From NCBI GenBank assembly GCA_030248135.1, contig JASANC010002284.1, forward strand, positions 32,437 through 96,436: a stretch of 64,000 bases of DNA, written 5' to 3'. This DNA is from Theristus sp. LFF4_11 (lineage: Eukaryota; Nematoda; Chromadorea; Monhysterida; Xyalidae). Shown here piece by piece: positions 25,001 to 37,197 of this stretch. The number at the start of each line of letters is the position of its first letter. The stretch's first letter is position 1. Under the pieces are notes generated by a model. That model worked only from the letters and a program-made list of their open reading frames with translations, was not told the origin of the DNA and searched no databases. The position numbers were made by a program, and so were the translations under genes.

Positions 25001-28000
25001 CAAACGTGTCCAGACTAAAATGACGTCATTTGCTTTAAAAACGCTCTTTGTCAAAGTACAGGCACTAAAATGTCAGTTTGGTATGACCTGATTCGACATT
25101 CACCATTTGTTTACGGGAAGAAATCGGCTAAACGGAAAATCTGGTTTGCTGTGAACGGCAAGCGCATATTTGCCGGCACATGACGTCATTTCAGTGGGAC
25201 ACGTTTAAAAAATAGATCATATATAACGTTCAACCCCGAAATGAGCTTTCGACTTAAAGAATCAACCGACTTTCGGTACGACCGACCCATGCCACGATGG
25301 CCGACATTTAACGACTGTCGTTTCGTCCAATGGCGCGCGAATGATTTGTCCATCAGCATGTATTGTCGAAGTTCCCGTTGATTCTTCATTGGCTCTACTA
25401 CCATGTAGTCAACTGAAGGTTCAGAGACATGAGTTGGGTCGACTTAACTTAAAACTAGAAGAAATTAATGGATTGTGTGACGTGTTGTTGTTGTTTGTTG
25501 TTTGTTGCCCCCTTTTTATCCTTTACCCAACGCCCTTGCGGAAAGGCAGTGTCGCAATTTTTTATTGTCCACCACATGGGCTGCGACGTTGGAAGCAGTT
25601 TTTCTGCTATAGAAGTGGGCGTTGGGCAAGCTGCGCTGGTATGCATGGGGCGCGATGTCATTAAGTTCCTCGCCACCGGAACAGCAATCTTGTGAATCAA
25701 GAAAGCCGACGTTTATGCTGCCGAACCATTAAGCCCCACGCAACCCGGGGCAGCCGAGTGGTCACGAGCGGATTCGAACCCGGGCCTTCCGATTGGAAGT
25801 CCCAAGTGCTATCCACTCAGCCACTCAGCCGGCGATTGTGTGACGGAATGTGACAGTCGTGCGGAGTGTGCGTGAAACAATGAACAAACTACATCGAGTT
25901 CACAGATAAGAACGTGTTTCATGATCTACCTCAATCCTCAACAGTTTCAAGTATCACACACCGTCGCTCGGATATGGTCGACGATTTTTAATATTCGATC
26001 TTAATACCACCCAACATGATCTAATTTTCCTAATTTGACCTAAAGTTCCGATTTACTAAAATGATCTTACCAACCATTAATTTTGCCCATCGGCTGGTGT
26101 CGCAGCGATGTGATCGATATCGACTGCTGTCCGAAGCTGCCCTTGACGCTCGACAACACGAGATAACAGAAACCGACGCGCTCAATGGCACGCTCATTGT
26201 TGCCGCTGTTTGTCGAGCTCGCACTGCTGTTGACGCTGTCCGTGCTCGAGAACGTCGTTCGTGGCGTCGATGATGCGTTCGCGGCTTGATCGGCTGGATC
26301 GACGTAGAAGTCGAACAGGAACGCCTGCAGGGTGCGAAAGGTGGCTATGATCTTTCATTTTGGTCCCGCAACTCAATGCGCGCATAGACAGGGAAACAAG
26401 TTTCATGCAGGACGCGGGAATTCAAAATTGGTAAAGTGATCCAAGTCCCCTACATAGGGCGGAGTCACTTAGGCGACTTTCAATTGCCACGAAAAGATTG
26501 AAACAGTTTCCTTTCTACGTCTGCACACGCATTAGTCGCAGAACTTAAAAAATTGATAATATGTTATCATGACATGAGCGTTAAGTTGCAACTTGAGATT
26601 TTCAGTAAATATCCTGTATTTGCGATTGCTGTCATCAGTTGTGATCAACAAGTAAACCGAAATCTGGCTTTGTCCTCATGCATGTACAAAAAAATACTCA
26701 CGATATTATCACAAAAAACACGATATATTACTTTCTTTCTCATCTTTTCGATATTAACACACACGATAATCACGATATTAACTTTCCGTCATTAGTCTTA
26801 TTATCATCTGTTTTGCTTGAATGCAAACAACTCATTATTTTGTCAATAGAAACGAAAAACTCGAACTAAATCCCAATAAATGAAACAGCTGCATTAATAT
26901 TATGATTAGTTTTGAGAAAGTCCCTATCCAGTCAGTCGGTTTTGTGGAAAAGCACGACGCGAAGATTGGATTTGCAGTACTGCATTCTCATACCATGACA
27001 AAACGAATTCAATTTGCGAAATTAAACGCCCTTGAGTTGGTTTGAATTACTTTCTGTACGCTCAACGCCTAATAAAAAGTTCCCCATTTTAGTTTTCCTT
27101 CTTTGCAGACCCATTATTGCTCAAAACCTCAATCCAACATCGCACACTTCCATTGCGATATGTAATTCGAAGGCGTCAAAAACTCACAACCCCAAACACA
27201 CTCTGGCCACAACTAATATCTATTTTCGCAAAAAAATTCACGTCACAGCATAATATTTTTTTTCATTAGATCAACAAGAAAAGTGTGCGACAGACAACCA
27301 GAACATCAAGAGACCACAGACAATGGTGGCAACAAACTTGACAACAACGCTGTTTTTTGTGTCACTGGTAGGCTGGTTTTCAGAAAAACTATCGCGTTTC
27401 GAAGCGTCTCAGACATTTATTATCTCACCCTGAAAGACAACTCAGAAACCTTCATTTTGTACGCCGTTCTAGTTACGAGCAAAAATTTGACGCGCAAAAT
27501 CCGCAAAAAGTATTGAAAAAGCACGTGGTATGGTTTCTAAACACTGATCTGCTTTGACAATCAACTAAATGTCATTGACACAAAATTTTTCAACCAAAAG
27601 TTTTCTTCAAGTTTACTTTTCAGTACAGCCATCGGTTTTTGTGTCGAAAAACATTCACACGATAATTGAACTTAACGGCAGTCATGCATTTTGAGGGTAA
27701 GGATTAAGGGATTAAGCGTAATAGCTACTCCATTAGCACAAGTTGTGACGATGTCTCAAGAGCAAAGTTAAAACTGAAACAGTTCTTGTCTGTCAGTCAA
27801 ACAGGAAGCCAGAGTCCAGACAGACACAATAAAAAGGCCATGAAGCAGCCCTCTCACTCAACGGCACAAAAATGTTCAGTTAGCCAGCAAATGGTACTTC
27901 AATAGCAAAAATCCGCCCAGCAAAAAAGCAGTCCCCGCAAGCATAGACCACCCAAAATAACCCCAATTGAACCGCAAAAGCCCGCTATTATGCACTGTGA

Positions 28001-31000
28001 GTAAAAAAATCAAAAGCACTGAATTTGTTTGAACTTTGTCGTCGCATCTGGCTAACTGCGTTTGCCCACGATCGAACAAGTCACTAGGTGACGACATGTT
28101 GATATACACAGCTCAAATCCGAAACAGTTGAACTGCTTTTGCTCGAAGCAGGTGCCCATTAATTGATATTGTGCACTATCACCAAACGCACTAGCACACG
28201 TGTGTGTGCTGCCAGTGTGTTGGTGGCACAGTCTTCAGAGCAGTACATTAGCGGGCTATTACATTCAACTGGCCAAAGTGTGTACATGTTAGCGAAATTG
28301 CGAAACCAGAAAGAAACGCACTACAGTGGCTCGGAGCACTAAGCCAAGAGCGCACCGCAAACCCAACGGACACACGGACCCAGCCGATGTACATTCTCAT
28401 TTTGCGTGTGGCATGACCGACAGACAACACACGTTTTTCGCACTGTCGAAAGCGGCGCAGATATTATTCCGGCCGACTAGTCCCCGTCCAATCCAGCCCA
28501 CTACTATTCAGGCGGCTCCTTTTCGTCTTGTGCTTCTCAACTGTTTTCGCCTTGGCTCCGCCAGCGAGCAAGAAATGAAATGCGGCTAAGTGACTATGCG
28601 TGAATTTTTTATTGGAATAAAATACAACCGACGAGCCAACAGAATTTGTAACTGCAACATGAGTCGTGGTTAGTGTTATTGCGAAGCATGACATTTAATC
28701 AAGCATTTGCAAGAAATAGTTGTTGGTCACACAGGCATGAATTATGAACCAACGTAAAAAATTGAACGGTCCCGTCGACTGAATCGTTGACTAAACTTTT
28801 TATCTTTATGTTATGCAGTATGCAAGTTTTCAGCCAAGTTTCCTTCAGTTACTCCATGTCTGATGTAAGATGAATAAAAACCATCCCCCCTACCCGACGA
28901 AAGTCTGCTATTTCATGCTGAAACCCGCTAATTATCATGAAACCCATTCAGGTATGAACATTGCAAAAGCAAGTCCATTGCTACGACACACCATAGCTAG
29001 GCGGTTGCTTAATACATTCCATGCATCTGCAGTGTTTGCTCAGCTCAGATGACACGTTTCACCGTTATAAACAGTAAACACAATAAACAATTTCAGTCGC
29101 GCAACCGCTTTGTAAAAACCGCCGCTTGCTTAACGTCATTTACCCCCATTGAATTCTTAGTTTAACCCGTTCCGCTCAAAGAATCTACCACCAACCTGGA
29201 CCCTGTGTTTGTGAACGTTGAAAAAAATTGCCGAAAATCCATTTATTTCTGCTATGTTCCGTGTTCCAGTGAGTTCGGGTGCAAACACGGGCTCCACGGC
29301 ACTCTTTGTGACTAACTCTGCGAAACTTGTTGCCATGTGTTCACGTTTCATACTGGTTACAACTGGTTCTTAAAAGCTTGCTACGCTCCCTACAAACCTA
29401 CAAACCCTAAAGTTTTGAGTGTTTGTGCATGAACATTCTGCTTGTACAATTCAGCGCGAACGAAGAAGCTTGAAATAAACTGCTGTTTACAAGTCATAAC
29501 GCGAATGTAATGACACACTCAGCAAAGCATCACATGACCGGAAAAAAGTTTTGCTCAATTTGTTTCCAGGCTTAATTAATTGTGGCTGATAACGTTCACG
29601 TTTGTCCCACAACATCGATCATAAAAAGACTTCGTAATAATTGATGCTATTCATAGAAATTTAGTTTAAACTAATCAAATCAAGCTAGCCTCTACAGTTT
29701 GGCAAGCCAACTTGCAAACAAACGCAAACTCCCAGTTCAAATCATTTTAACGCTGGCAATAACGAGTAACCCTACTCAATCAACCTGACCAACGTGCAGT
29801 TCACGCCAGAAACCATTGTTCATGCATTCTGTTATTTCACATTTCAGTATTCCCGTCTTTCTTCTAAAGCGCTATCCAACAACAACTGTGATGTTACGAC
29901 TAGAGAATTCACCAAAACGTCGTTCACAGAACAATAATTATCCAAATATAACAGAATTTAAAAAAAACGAAAATTTACCAGATTTTCGGTTGACACCGAC
30001 TGCGTACGAAAGACGAAATAATCGTGGTTGCATCGAAATGTACGCCCAAAATGATCTTGCTCGAGAAAGTTGCAATTGTGCTCGTCGTTCAACACCTGCA
30101 GCGACAAAAAAATGGTTTTCAATAAAAAATGTCAAAAAGTTTTACACGAGTCGCCTTATTGCATGCTGCATTTGAGATTGAACGAGTGATTGGGCGTTTG
30201 ACTCTGGGAATCGCCTTGGCTTGACCAAGAAAACGGTACATTTACATCACAAATAACCGCATACAACCAGCCAACCAATCAGCTTGGTTGGTTTACATAA
30301 TTAATTACATAACACAAAAAAGTACATAATTTACAGATAGACTGTAGATCGTGTTAAAAAAATTTTAATGGCAGTGTTTTTTTTTACCGCTAGCGTAGTT
30401 GGCGTGAACGAGGGTAAAGGCGGCGGTACCGTCCGACTATCCTCATCATCTGCATTGTCGACCTCTAAGCCGGGCTGAAATTGACAAAAAAAGAGAAATA
30501 ATTTCAACAAATACTCATATTCTCTCATTGAATCACATAAAAAACAAGTAAATCTAGCGAAACACAACCAAAAAACAACAACAACAACAAGTTGGGTAAT
30601 GCAAAAAACACAATACTGACACAGTCGCGGAAAACTGCTAACAAAACAGTGGTGCTTTCAACGAATTAACAAATGAAACATTTGCAGACTATGCTGAGAC
30701 CACTAAACTGAGAAAACTAGCGTGGCAGCTAATTCACAAAACATCAAACTAATAAGAGGCAACATTGTTGGTGTAAATCGTAGTGTTTGCTGTTCAAGTT
30801 TTCACAGGTTCATTTTTGCACAGCCTTTCGATCCCCAACTCTCCATCCGTAAAAGATCACATCGCTTTCAAAAAAAGTTCACATCCCTTTCTCAACACAA
30901 CTGTCGTTCAATTCGCATTCACATTGCGACGCAATAACAAAAGAGTATTCACCTGGAAACTTTCAAGAAATTTTCCATTGTATTTAGAAGTTCTGGCGTG

Positions 31001-34000
31001 TCCCGTCCCGCCTGCCTGACCACAACCACATTTTAACCCCGAAAATCAAATGTCAACAATGGTTTTCCAATGTACCGTCGGCGTCGCCGCTGTTCTTTAT
31101 CTCTTTTAAATTTTGTATTTGGCAATGTCGATCGGTAACCTATGGAAACTTCCACACCACCCAACTCTGCAAAATTAAGACCCATTTTGGAAAGTCTATT
31201 TGAACATTACAAGCAACAACAAAAGCTGAAAAACAACCGAACCTAGGACAGTAAACAAACTTCGCCAAAAAACGCCGCGCGGTAAAAGTGCAAAGTGGCA
31301 TGTAAACAAAAATGCGGTCAGCGGTGCTGTGCTAACATAACTAAAATGTATCCAAAAAACAGCGACATAAAACACGGAACGTGATAAACGCAGGAACGAG
31401 ATGGAGTGACGTCATTTCAAGACAGTGGACAAAATTCAGAATGAGGATGTAATTTTGGGGCATCGAGTGACTGCAAGCGGCGCGGACGGCAAGCAAATAA
31501 ACGGCAGAACAAAAGATCTACTGCATATTTTTTGGTTGTGTGCGACTCAACGCAAATGCACGCACAGGTTGGAAGGAAATGCAAAACTGAGTTAAAATTT
31601 CAAAAATTCATGCGACCAAAGTCTTTGAGACACTTCAGCAATTTTGAATTGACGAGTCAAGCATGAAACAGAGTTCTTTTCTGTGTGCAAACGCATTCAG
31701 TCGCAGAACCAACAAAATATTAGAGCTAAACTAAGCAAATCAACACGAACATCATAATAGAAAATGAATATGACTTTCAAAACCATCAAACTGGGTCTCC
31801 CTCACAATCTGAACCAGAGCTGCAGCATCGAAGTTCCAGTTTGAGTTTTACGCGAAGCACGCAAGACAATTTGAATTCGATTTGATGGGACTTGACACCA
31901 ACTGATTGCATTCAGCAACCCATATTCATCCGCAGCAAAGTGTCGCAAACAAAGAACGCACAAACACCACCACACAACACGCGCTCACAAAAACAAGACC
32001 AAAGACCAGCCAGCAGCGGATCATTCACTTGCTGCAGCGACTTGTCACAGCGACAGTTACAAACGAACACAACTTTTCTACTACTGCATACAAAAAATTG
32101 ATTGCAACACGCTGATTGGCTGCATGGAGCAGATGAAAAATCAGTGAGTATGCAAATCAGAAACAGCCAATCAGCGTGGTGCGCTAGACTTTTGAAATCG
32201 ATTGCAGTGTCTGTTGCAAGAAAAAAGCATATTTGAATGCACAAAAAATCTACCCTTTCAAGTTCCATACTCCTAAACGTGCATTCATGAAGCAGTATTT
32301 AGTGACCGCGTAGCTATGTTTCAACACAGCTACGCGTCACTAAACACTGTTTCATGAATGCCGCTTAAGTTTGACTCGTTTCATCTGTCACCGCGACAAA
32401 CCACCGGGCCATGTGAATGAGGAAGAGCATCTACTGGCTACAAAAGCAACGCGCAACAACAACATTCACGGTGTTACATCGTTTTCGAACAGAGACAGTT
32501 GCCGCCAACCGCTCATCAGCGTCTTGATGTCAGTCAGCCATTTATCCGGCTCACTGTCATATTGGAACACCTGTGTGTGTTGCGGATTGTTACAGGTGAC
32601 GACAAAGAAAACTGCTAAAACTGTGTTGAAATCCTCACAGTCACAATTCAAGCGTGCTGATTGGCTGCACTCATATTGATATTGCGGACTCTCGATCCAC
32701 GTAGCTTGTTGAGAGCAGTATTTTCTGAAGACCGTCGAATTTGCTACACAACATAAAGAATGTTGTAGCACACAAACTCACTGGCACACACACACTGACA
32801 CGGCCGTGGTCGGTGTAATATCGTATGTGTGCCTGTGTGTTTGTTTAGGACTATAACAGAGACAGCGTTCATGGTCTTCAGGACTCTCCAGCTAGCTCTA
32901 GATCGCCACACTCAAAATGCAGCCAATCAGCACGCTAAAAACTGGTGTCTTTAATTACGAACACCGATGGACAGTTGGAAAATGAATCAGACTCCCTGAA
33001 AACACCAAAGCAGGCCGCGGGACATCTTTGATTGGTCTATTATTCCCGTCAAGCAAACAGAAAAAAACGCGTGAGCTACGGTTCAGATCAGACACATCGT
33101 GATTTGTGATTGATATATGATAAGTTAAAATCGTCTAATTTCAGTGGAATATTAGGGCTGGAAACAATGGACTCGTTATAAACAATGAGCTATGCTTCAT
33201 GGCTGCTACAGTGTGCTTTCTATTTCAAAACACGTTTTCAACCGTGAAATTGCACAGCAACCCCCCCCCCCCTTGACTCACACACACAAACGTACAAACA
33301 CTCGCCCATACACACAAATGGTAGTTTAGCACACGTGCTTGTGTAATATCAATGGTGTGCGTGTGCCAGTGTGTTTGTGGGGGGGGCAAACTAGGGTTAG
33401 GGGAAAAAAAATCCGGATTTTTTTTTAAATTAAAAAAAAAATTTTTTTTTTAAATTTTTTTTACAAGTTAGGTTCGTTCGAAGCGTCTCGTCGAGCTGAG
33501 TTCATCTAGACTATTTTCAGAACGATCCGGGAAACTATAAGAGCGAAAATCGTGTTTTATTGAAATTATGTCCATTTCATAGAGGGAAAGTTGCATTTTC
33601 AACAGTAAAACAGGGCAATTTTTCACGTGTACTTGAATATTGAACCGTTCTTAGTGGTTCCTCTTTAGAAAATTACCAAAATTTGACTGTGTTCAAAAAT
33701 TCCTGTTTGCTGTAGCTAAGTCGGCAACCCCTGTCGACCCGGTCGCCCCCCCCCCCCCCAAGACACTTACTTTCAGGTTCAACCAGCTATGCTATCTGCC
33801 ACATGGCGAGAGCCCACTCTTCAAATCATCGTATCGAAAACACGTACCATGATTTCGCGATCACGTTGCGGGCAACTGACAGACGCAAGTTTAACACGTT
33901 AGTTTAGCTCAGCACGCAAGTTTGTGTGGCCATGTGGCCATGTTATCGGGTATCTGAAAAACGGTCGTGTGATGTGGTATTAACCAACATCTCCGCTCAA

Positions 34001-37000
34001 ATTGTTTGACAATATATCGCACAACTCCATTGTAGACCTATAACATACGCCAATCAACAAGATATCATGTTCATCTCATGGCCTACCGACTGAAAAACAT
34101 GTTCTAAGTTGCAAGAAAACGATTTCTGAAACGATATTTCAATTCAGTTAAGTCATTTCAACGCTAAAAATTGACTCTAGAAGTCATCCAAATCGAAAAA
34201 CATGGAGTACGTCGGTCAAAATGACCAAATAATGACATTTACCTAAGCACACAAAGAAGTTGGGAAGAAAATTTGGTTTGAACTTTCAAAAAATTATGCC
34301 ATAAATCGAATTTTCAGAGCAAAGTAGAAGAAAAAATTTTCAAATTTTTTTTTTAAAGTTTGAAAAAAAAAATCCAAATTTTTTTTTTAAAAAAACGAAA
34401 AAAAAATAAAAAAAAAATTTTTTTTCAAAGCCCCTAACCCTAGGGCAAACTGTGCAAAATCGCGTGGAAAACCGTGCACAAACCTTTGGTAGACAAGGAC
34501 TTATGATAGGAATTCTATTGTGCTTCTCTTAAGCAGGTGTAAGTCGACGAAATACGGACACGTCTTCATAAAACGGCAGTATGTTGCCTTCATAAAGACA
34601 CGGTATCTATCTGGGTCTCCGAACTACATGCTGTTCATAGAGTTTTATCGGAGTTTCCTGCTTCTTCGCGACATAAAATGGATGGATGGATGGTTCCTAG
34701 CGAGAGGATTGTTGACATTTGGTGTCTATCGGTACGTCGACGAAATGGTCTGACTGAACGAAAACCAACGAGAAAACAGTCGTATCTCTGACCTCCTTAT
34801 AGCGTAAGTCCAACGGCGTGACGCGAATACGATAGACGCGCTGTTTGTCGCGCGACTTGAAGAACTGCAACGCTTCACCGTGCAGGCGAAGGCGAACCTC
34901 CGATTGCGCCGTCAGCCAACCGCTGTCTGTGGCCGCATTATGATCCACTGAAAAAAAGGTTTTTTAATCGGATACTCAAGAAGCAGTTTCGGAACGGAAC
35001 AGTTTCGTTTTCAAACGGAACGACGTGGTGAGCATTTTTTCAAGGTCGCTGTCTAGCTTGAGGAAAATAAGTGCTGGACAAATCTCTGCTAGATCTGTAT
35101 CGTAAACAGGACGAAGCACTAACAAAAAAAAACCGAAAAATTGCAATCGAACACCAAAAAAGGCGGTTGATTGATCCAGCTTTCTTGTCTGACTTCACGA
35201 ACATCTTGCGCACACGACAACAGCTATAGCTGAACACACAAACTGTTTTGTAGGTCATTCACCTAAATGCAGCTCATTGGCTCCTACCTGGCAGTCTGTT
35301 CAGTTGCAGCACACAAAAAGGGCTGAGAACAAAAAAAAAACGAAAAAAAAGCTGAAACGGTCAGCAATAATAAAAAAACAAAAATCGTAAAACACTAAAG
35401 AAACGCAAAAAAAGCAAAAAATAAGCCACAACAATACTGCACAACATACAGAGGTTCTTCTTGGCGAGCACGTCGTGTTCAAGAGAGGGCCGCGGTTGCG
35501 AGAAGTCGGGCGCCGACGGCGTTCTACCCAAATTGTTGTTGTTGTTGTTGGTCGGCGACGACGACGACAATGATGGATTCACAACAACACCGCCACAAAA
35601 GCCAGACGCAGCGCCGGTCGAATGATTCAGTCGCTTTCGCATCGCGCACTCATCGCCCGCCAAACGCGCATATCGATACTCACCGACGCGACCGAAATCG
35701 CCGAACGTGTCATGCAGCGTCTCCTCCTGGATCCACGGTTTCGACGTCGTCGTCGTCGTCGCCACCTCGACGTTCTCGTTCTGCGGCTGCAGCACCGACG
35801 TCGTCGTCACGGCACCAGCGCTGTTCGCGACGTCCATTGTGGTCGACGCCGGGCGTTGTTTCTGTTTCGCGATGAACTTCCGCCGCGGCATCTTGTGCAC
35901 CTCCCAGCGCCGCACGATTCGGCCGTCGCGCGCGTCCGGCGTATCGAGCGTCTGCGCGACGAAATAGCGGTACTCGACGACGCGTGTCTCCGGCAGTTGC
36001 ACGGCGCCGTCCCACGTCCACGTGGTGCTGCAAAAAAATGGAATGACTTTTTTTAATTAATAATATTTGAAGCTTGCCCCCCGCACCGATTCCGGGAAAC
36101 CACCAGTGATCTCAGCGCGATTTCGGTTTCGGTGGCCTGCGGTCGCTATATGCTATATCCCCGGAGGACAGCGAATCCGAAAGTTTTCGTTGAAAACCAG
36201 TGTTATTAGAGTAGAGAGCTACACTGGGCGGCATATGACGCTGCGTTTTTTTTAATATTTCAGGGCACGCCCCCCCCCCACCGATTCCGGAAACCCGAAG
36301 GTACCAAACTCCGGTGGGATTGCGGAATGGACGGCTCACCATCCCGTGGAACCAATACCCTCGCTACGTGACAGGGACACGTTTGGTTGACTCGTGTGTG
36401 AGAGTGACTTGTGGTTTTAGCCTCAGAAAATTTCTTTGCGCGAATGAAGCTGCGCTTGCTTGGTGCATGTTTGAGAGTGACCTGACCAACCTATGGCTTT
36501 CGCCTCAGGAAATTTTTCCGCTTTTCCGCTTGAGTTCTATACTCCTATACTAGCTCTCGATACTCATCTTGAAGAGACCTGCACATCCAACTTGCACGCA
36601 CCTCAAGGAATCGAGCGCTGTCAGATATTGTAATGCCAACCGATTCGGATACGAATTACAATGAATAGATAGATCCAATCATGTGAGAAAGACACACCCG
36701 TTTACAAGAGGGACTGTTCATGTTCTGAAATGCGTTTTCTATTCCAGCCCCCATACGTCCAAGCGTCACGTTTAGAATGCGTGCTTCGTTTCGTTTCAGC
36801 AAGCCACGATTCACATTGAGAAAGGTCATTTGACGTTTTTAGCTCAAATAAGGTTACGTTACGATAGAAGCAATGACAGTTTACATCACAGTTAATATGG
36901 ATTCCACATTCCAGAAGAAAGAAACAATTCAAAAAAACATACGTCGTCGCATCGGTGGTCTCTTTATTCATGGCGACGGCCGTAAGCGGGTCCCAAAGTC

Positions 37001-37112
37001 CAAGTTCCGTCAAGCTGCCGACCAAATAGACGTGCTCCCACGGGCGGGCGTCGCTGTCGTTGTTGGTGGTCACGATGAAACGAAGACGCACGGACGACGA
37101 TGACGGCGTCAT
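19059..37112 (-). CDS. GPCPD1: GPCPD1-type glycerophosphocholine phosphodiesterase: CBM20 plus GDPD (17 exons)
   Basis: Exons: 37112-36943, 36027-35684 (or to 35450), 34947-34793, 30474-30388, 30095-29979, 26324-26075, 25412-25271, 24821-24767, 24697-24614, 23449-23285, 22317-22035, 21301-21201, 20890-20711, 20616-20486, 20106-19971, 19595-19435, 19170-19059. Phases agree throughout; 2673 nt, 890 aa (human about 670). The N-terminus is a CBM20 starch-binding fold ([23 protein letters not shown]). The linker contains [16 protein letters not shown] and an acidic stretch. The GDPD catalytic domain starts at VGHRGMG (His413-Arg414), then [10 protein letters not shown] (Glu446, Asp448), IYHD (His461), [14 protein letters not shown] and FVWGDD. 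The enzyme hydrolyses glycerophosphocholine to glycerol 3-phosphate and choline in the cytosol. Exons 11-12 put about 128 acidic and Ser/Thr/Pro-rich residues into a GDPD loop that is short in human. The last exon ([14 protein letters not shown]) is assigned by phase and weak similarity. Confidence 0.92.
20922..21074. mobile_element. Palindromic CTGATTGGTTGG-family MITE
   Basis: Inverted ends TAGGGAATCAGCTGATTGGT and CAGTCCGCTGATTCCCTA enclose inverted GCATGCA/TGTGCA motifs. It lies in GPCPD1 intron 12, starting about 30 bp from exon 13. Confidence 0.75.
23518..24311. mobile_element. 794-bp near-perfect palindrome (foldback MITE)
   Basis: Ends CAGTCAAACTCAATAAAATG and the inverse CATTTTATTGAGTTCGACTG. 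The arms, about 300 bp each, continue through AATCAGCTGATTGGTCGG, a CACTCCGCACCC block and (GAC)n tracts. The element begins 69 bp upstream of exon 10 of GPCPD1 in transcript direction. Transcribed RNA would form a very long hairpin in intron 9. Confidence 0.85.
24986..25220 (+). mobile_element. MITE of the AAACGTGTCC/TGACGTCAT family, copy 2
   Basis: About 235 bp, closely matching 9111-9343. It lies in GPCPD1 intron 7, 51 bp from the end of exon 7. Confidence 0.85.
25483..25833 (-). mobile_element. tRNA-derived SINE, family 2, full length with target-site duplication
   Basis: On the minus strand the 5' head is a tRNA-like sequence (GCCGGCTGAGTGGCTGAGTG; anticodon-arm region CTTCCAATCGGAAG; B box GGGTTCGAATCC). 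A body of about 250 nt follows and the tail is (AAC)n. A perfect 12-bp duplication GATTGTGTGACG flanks it (25471-25482 and 25834-25845). It lies in intron 6 of GPCPD1 in sense orientation. The head is tRNA-derived, but no aminoacyl stem closes, so it is not a tRNA gene. Confidence 0.88.
26341..26570. mobile_element. MITE with ACTCAATGCGCGCAT, abutting a GPCPD1 acceptor
   Basis: About 230 bp, closely similar to 43275-43490, with divergent relatives near 19670-19890, 31515-31735 and 41645-41805. Shared markers are CGCAACTCAATGCGCGCATA, GGGAATTCAAAATTG and TTCTACGTCTGCACACGCAT. It ends about 17 nt from exon 6 of GPCPD1. Confidence 0.7.
26571..29978. other. GPCPD1 intron 5, mostly unannotated
   Basis: AT-rich intronic sequence. 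Apart from the candidate ORF at 27876-28097, another minus-strand frame at 29157-29336 ([20 protein letters not shown] start) has protein-like composition but no recognised family. A CA/TG-rich block at about 28190-28230 resembles those at 32767-32852 and 33290-33390. Confidence 0.45.
27876..28097 (-). CDS. Candidate small membrane ORF inside GPCPD1 intron 5
   Basis: A 73-codon ORF from the Met of [20 protein letters not shown], on the same strand as GPCPD1. It has two hydrophobic segments; the second is [20 protein letters not shown] and ends close to the C-terminus (LLKYHLLAN). The initiator context AACATGTCG is reasonable. The size and topology suit a small organellar or ER membrane subunit, but I recognise no family, and a chance ORF is quite possible. 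Confidence 0.25.
   Translation of the reverse strand: MSSPSDLFDRGQTQLARCDDKVQTNSVLLIFLLTVHNSGLLRFNWGYFGWSMLAGTAFLLGGFLLLKYHLLAN
32281..32361. mobile_element. Hairpin MITE (ACGCGTAGCT), copy 2
   Basis: 81-bp hairpin matching 12336-12413: GCATTCATGAAGCAGTATTT at one end and its inverse at the other. It lies in GPCPD1 intron 3. Confidence 0.83.
32487..32640 (-). other. Exon-like fragment in GPCPD1 intron 3
   Basis: An open stretch encodes [20 protein letters not shown], then [20 protein letters not shown], with codon use like the true exons. One possible boundary pair (acceptor CACACACAG, donor GTAACA) would make a phase-0, 93-nt cassette compatible with exons 3 and 4. The human protein has no counterpart at that place. 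It could be an optional GPCPD1 exon, an exon of a nested gene, or chance. Confidence 0.3.
33392..34442 (+). mobile_element. hAT-like MITE family A, copy 1
   Basis: 1051 bp with terminal TAGGGTTAGGGG and inverse CCCCTAACCCTA, A/T-homopolymer subterminal tracts, and a perfect 8-bp duplication GGGCAAAC (33384-33391 and 34443-34450). It lies in GPCPD1 intron 3, inside a CA/TG-rich inverted repeat. Non-coding. Confidence 0.93.
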
Positions 37113-37197
37113 TTTCGGTAAATAATGAGCGGAGTTCGTTTGTTTTCAATAATTCTGAAATCTGAATCCGAGTTAATCGATTCAAGAGGTCTCTGGT

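Noticed and set aside
25745..25833. Possible minus-strand tRNA gene with CCA anticodon
   Set aside because: No closing acceptor stem. It is the head of a SINE bounded by a 12-bp target duplication.
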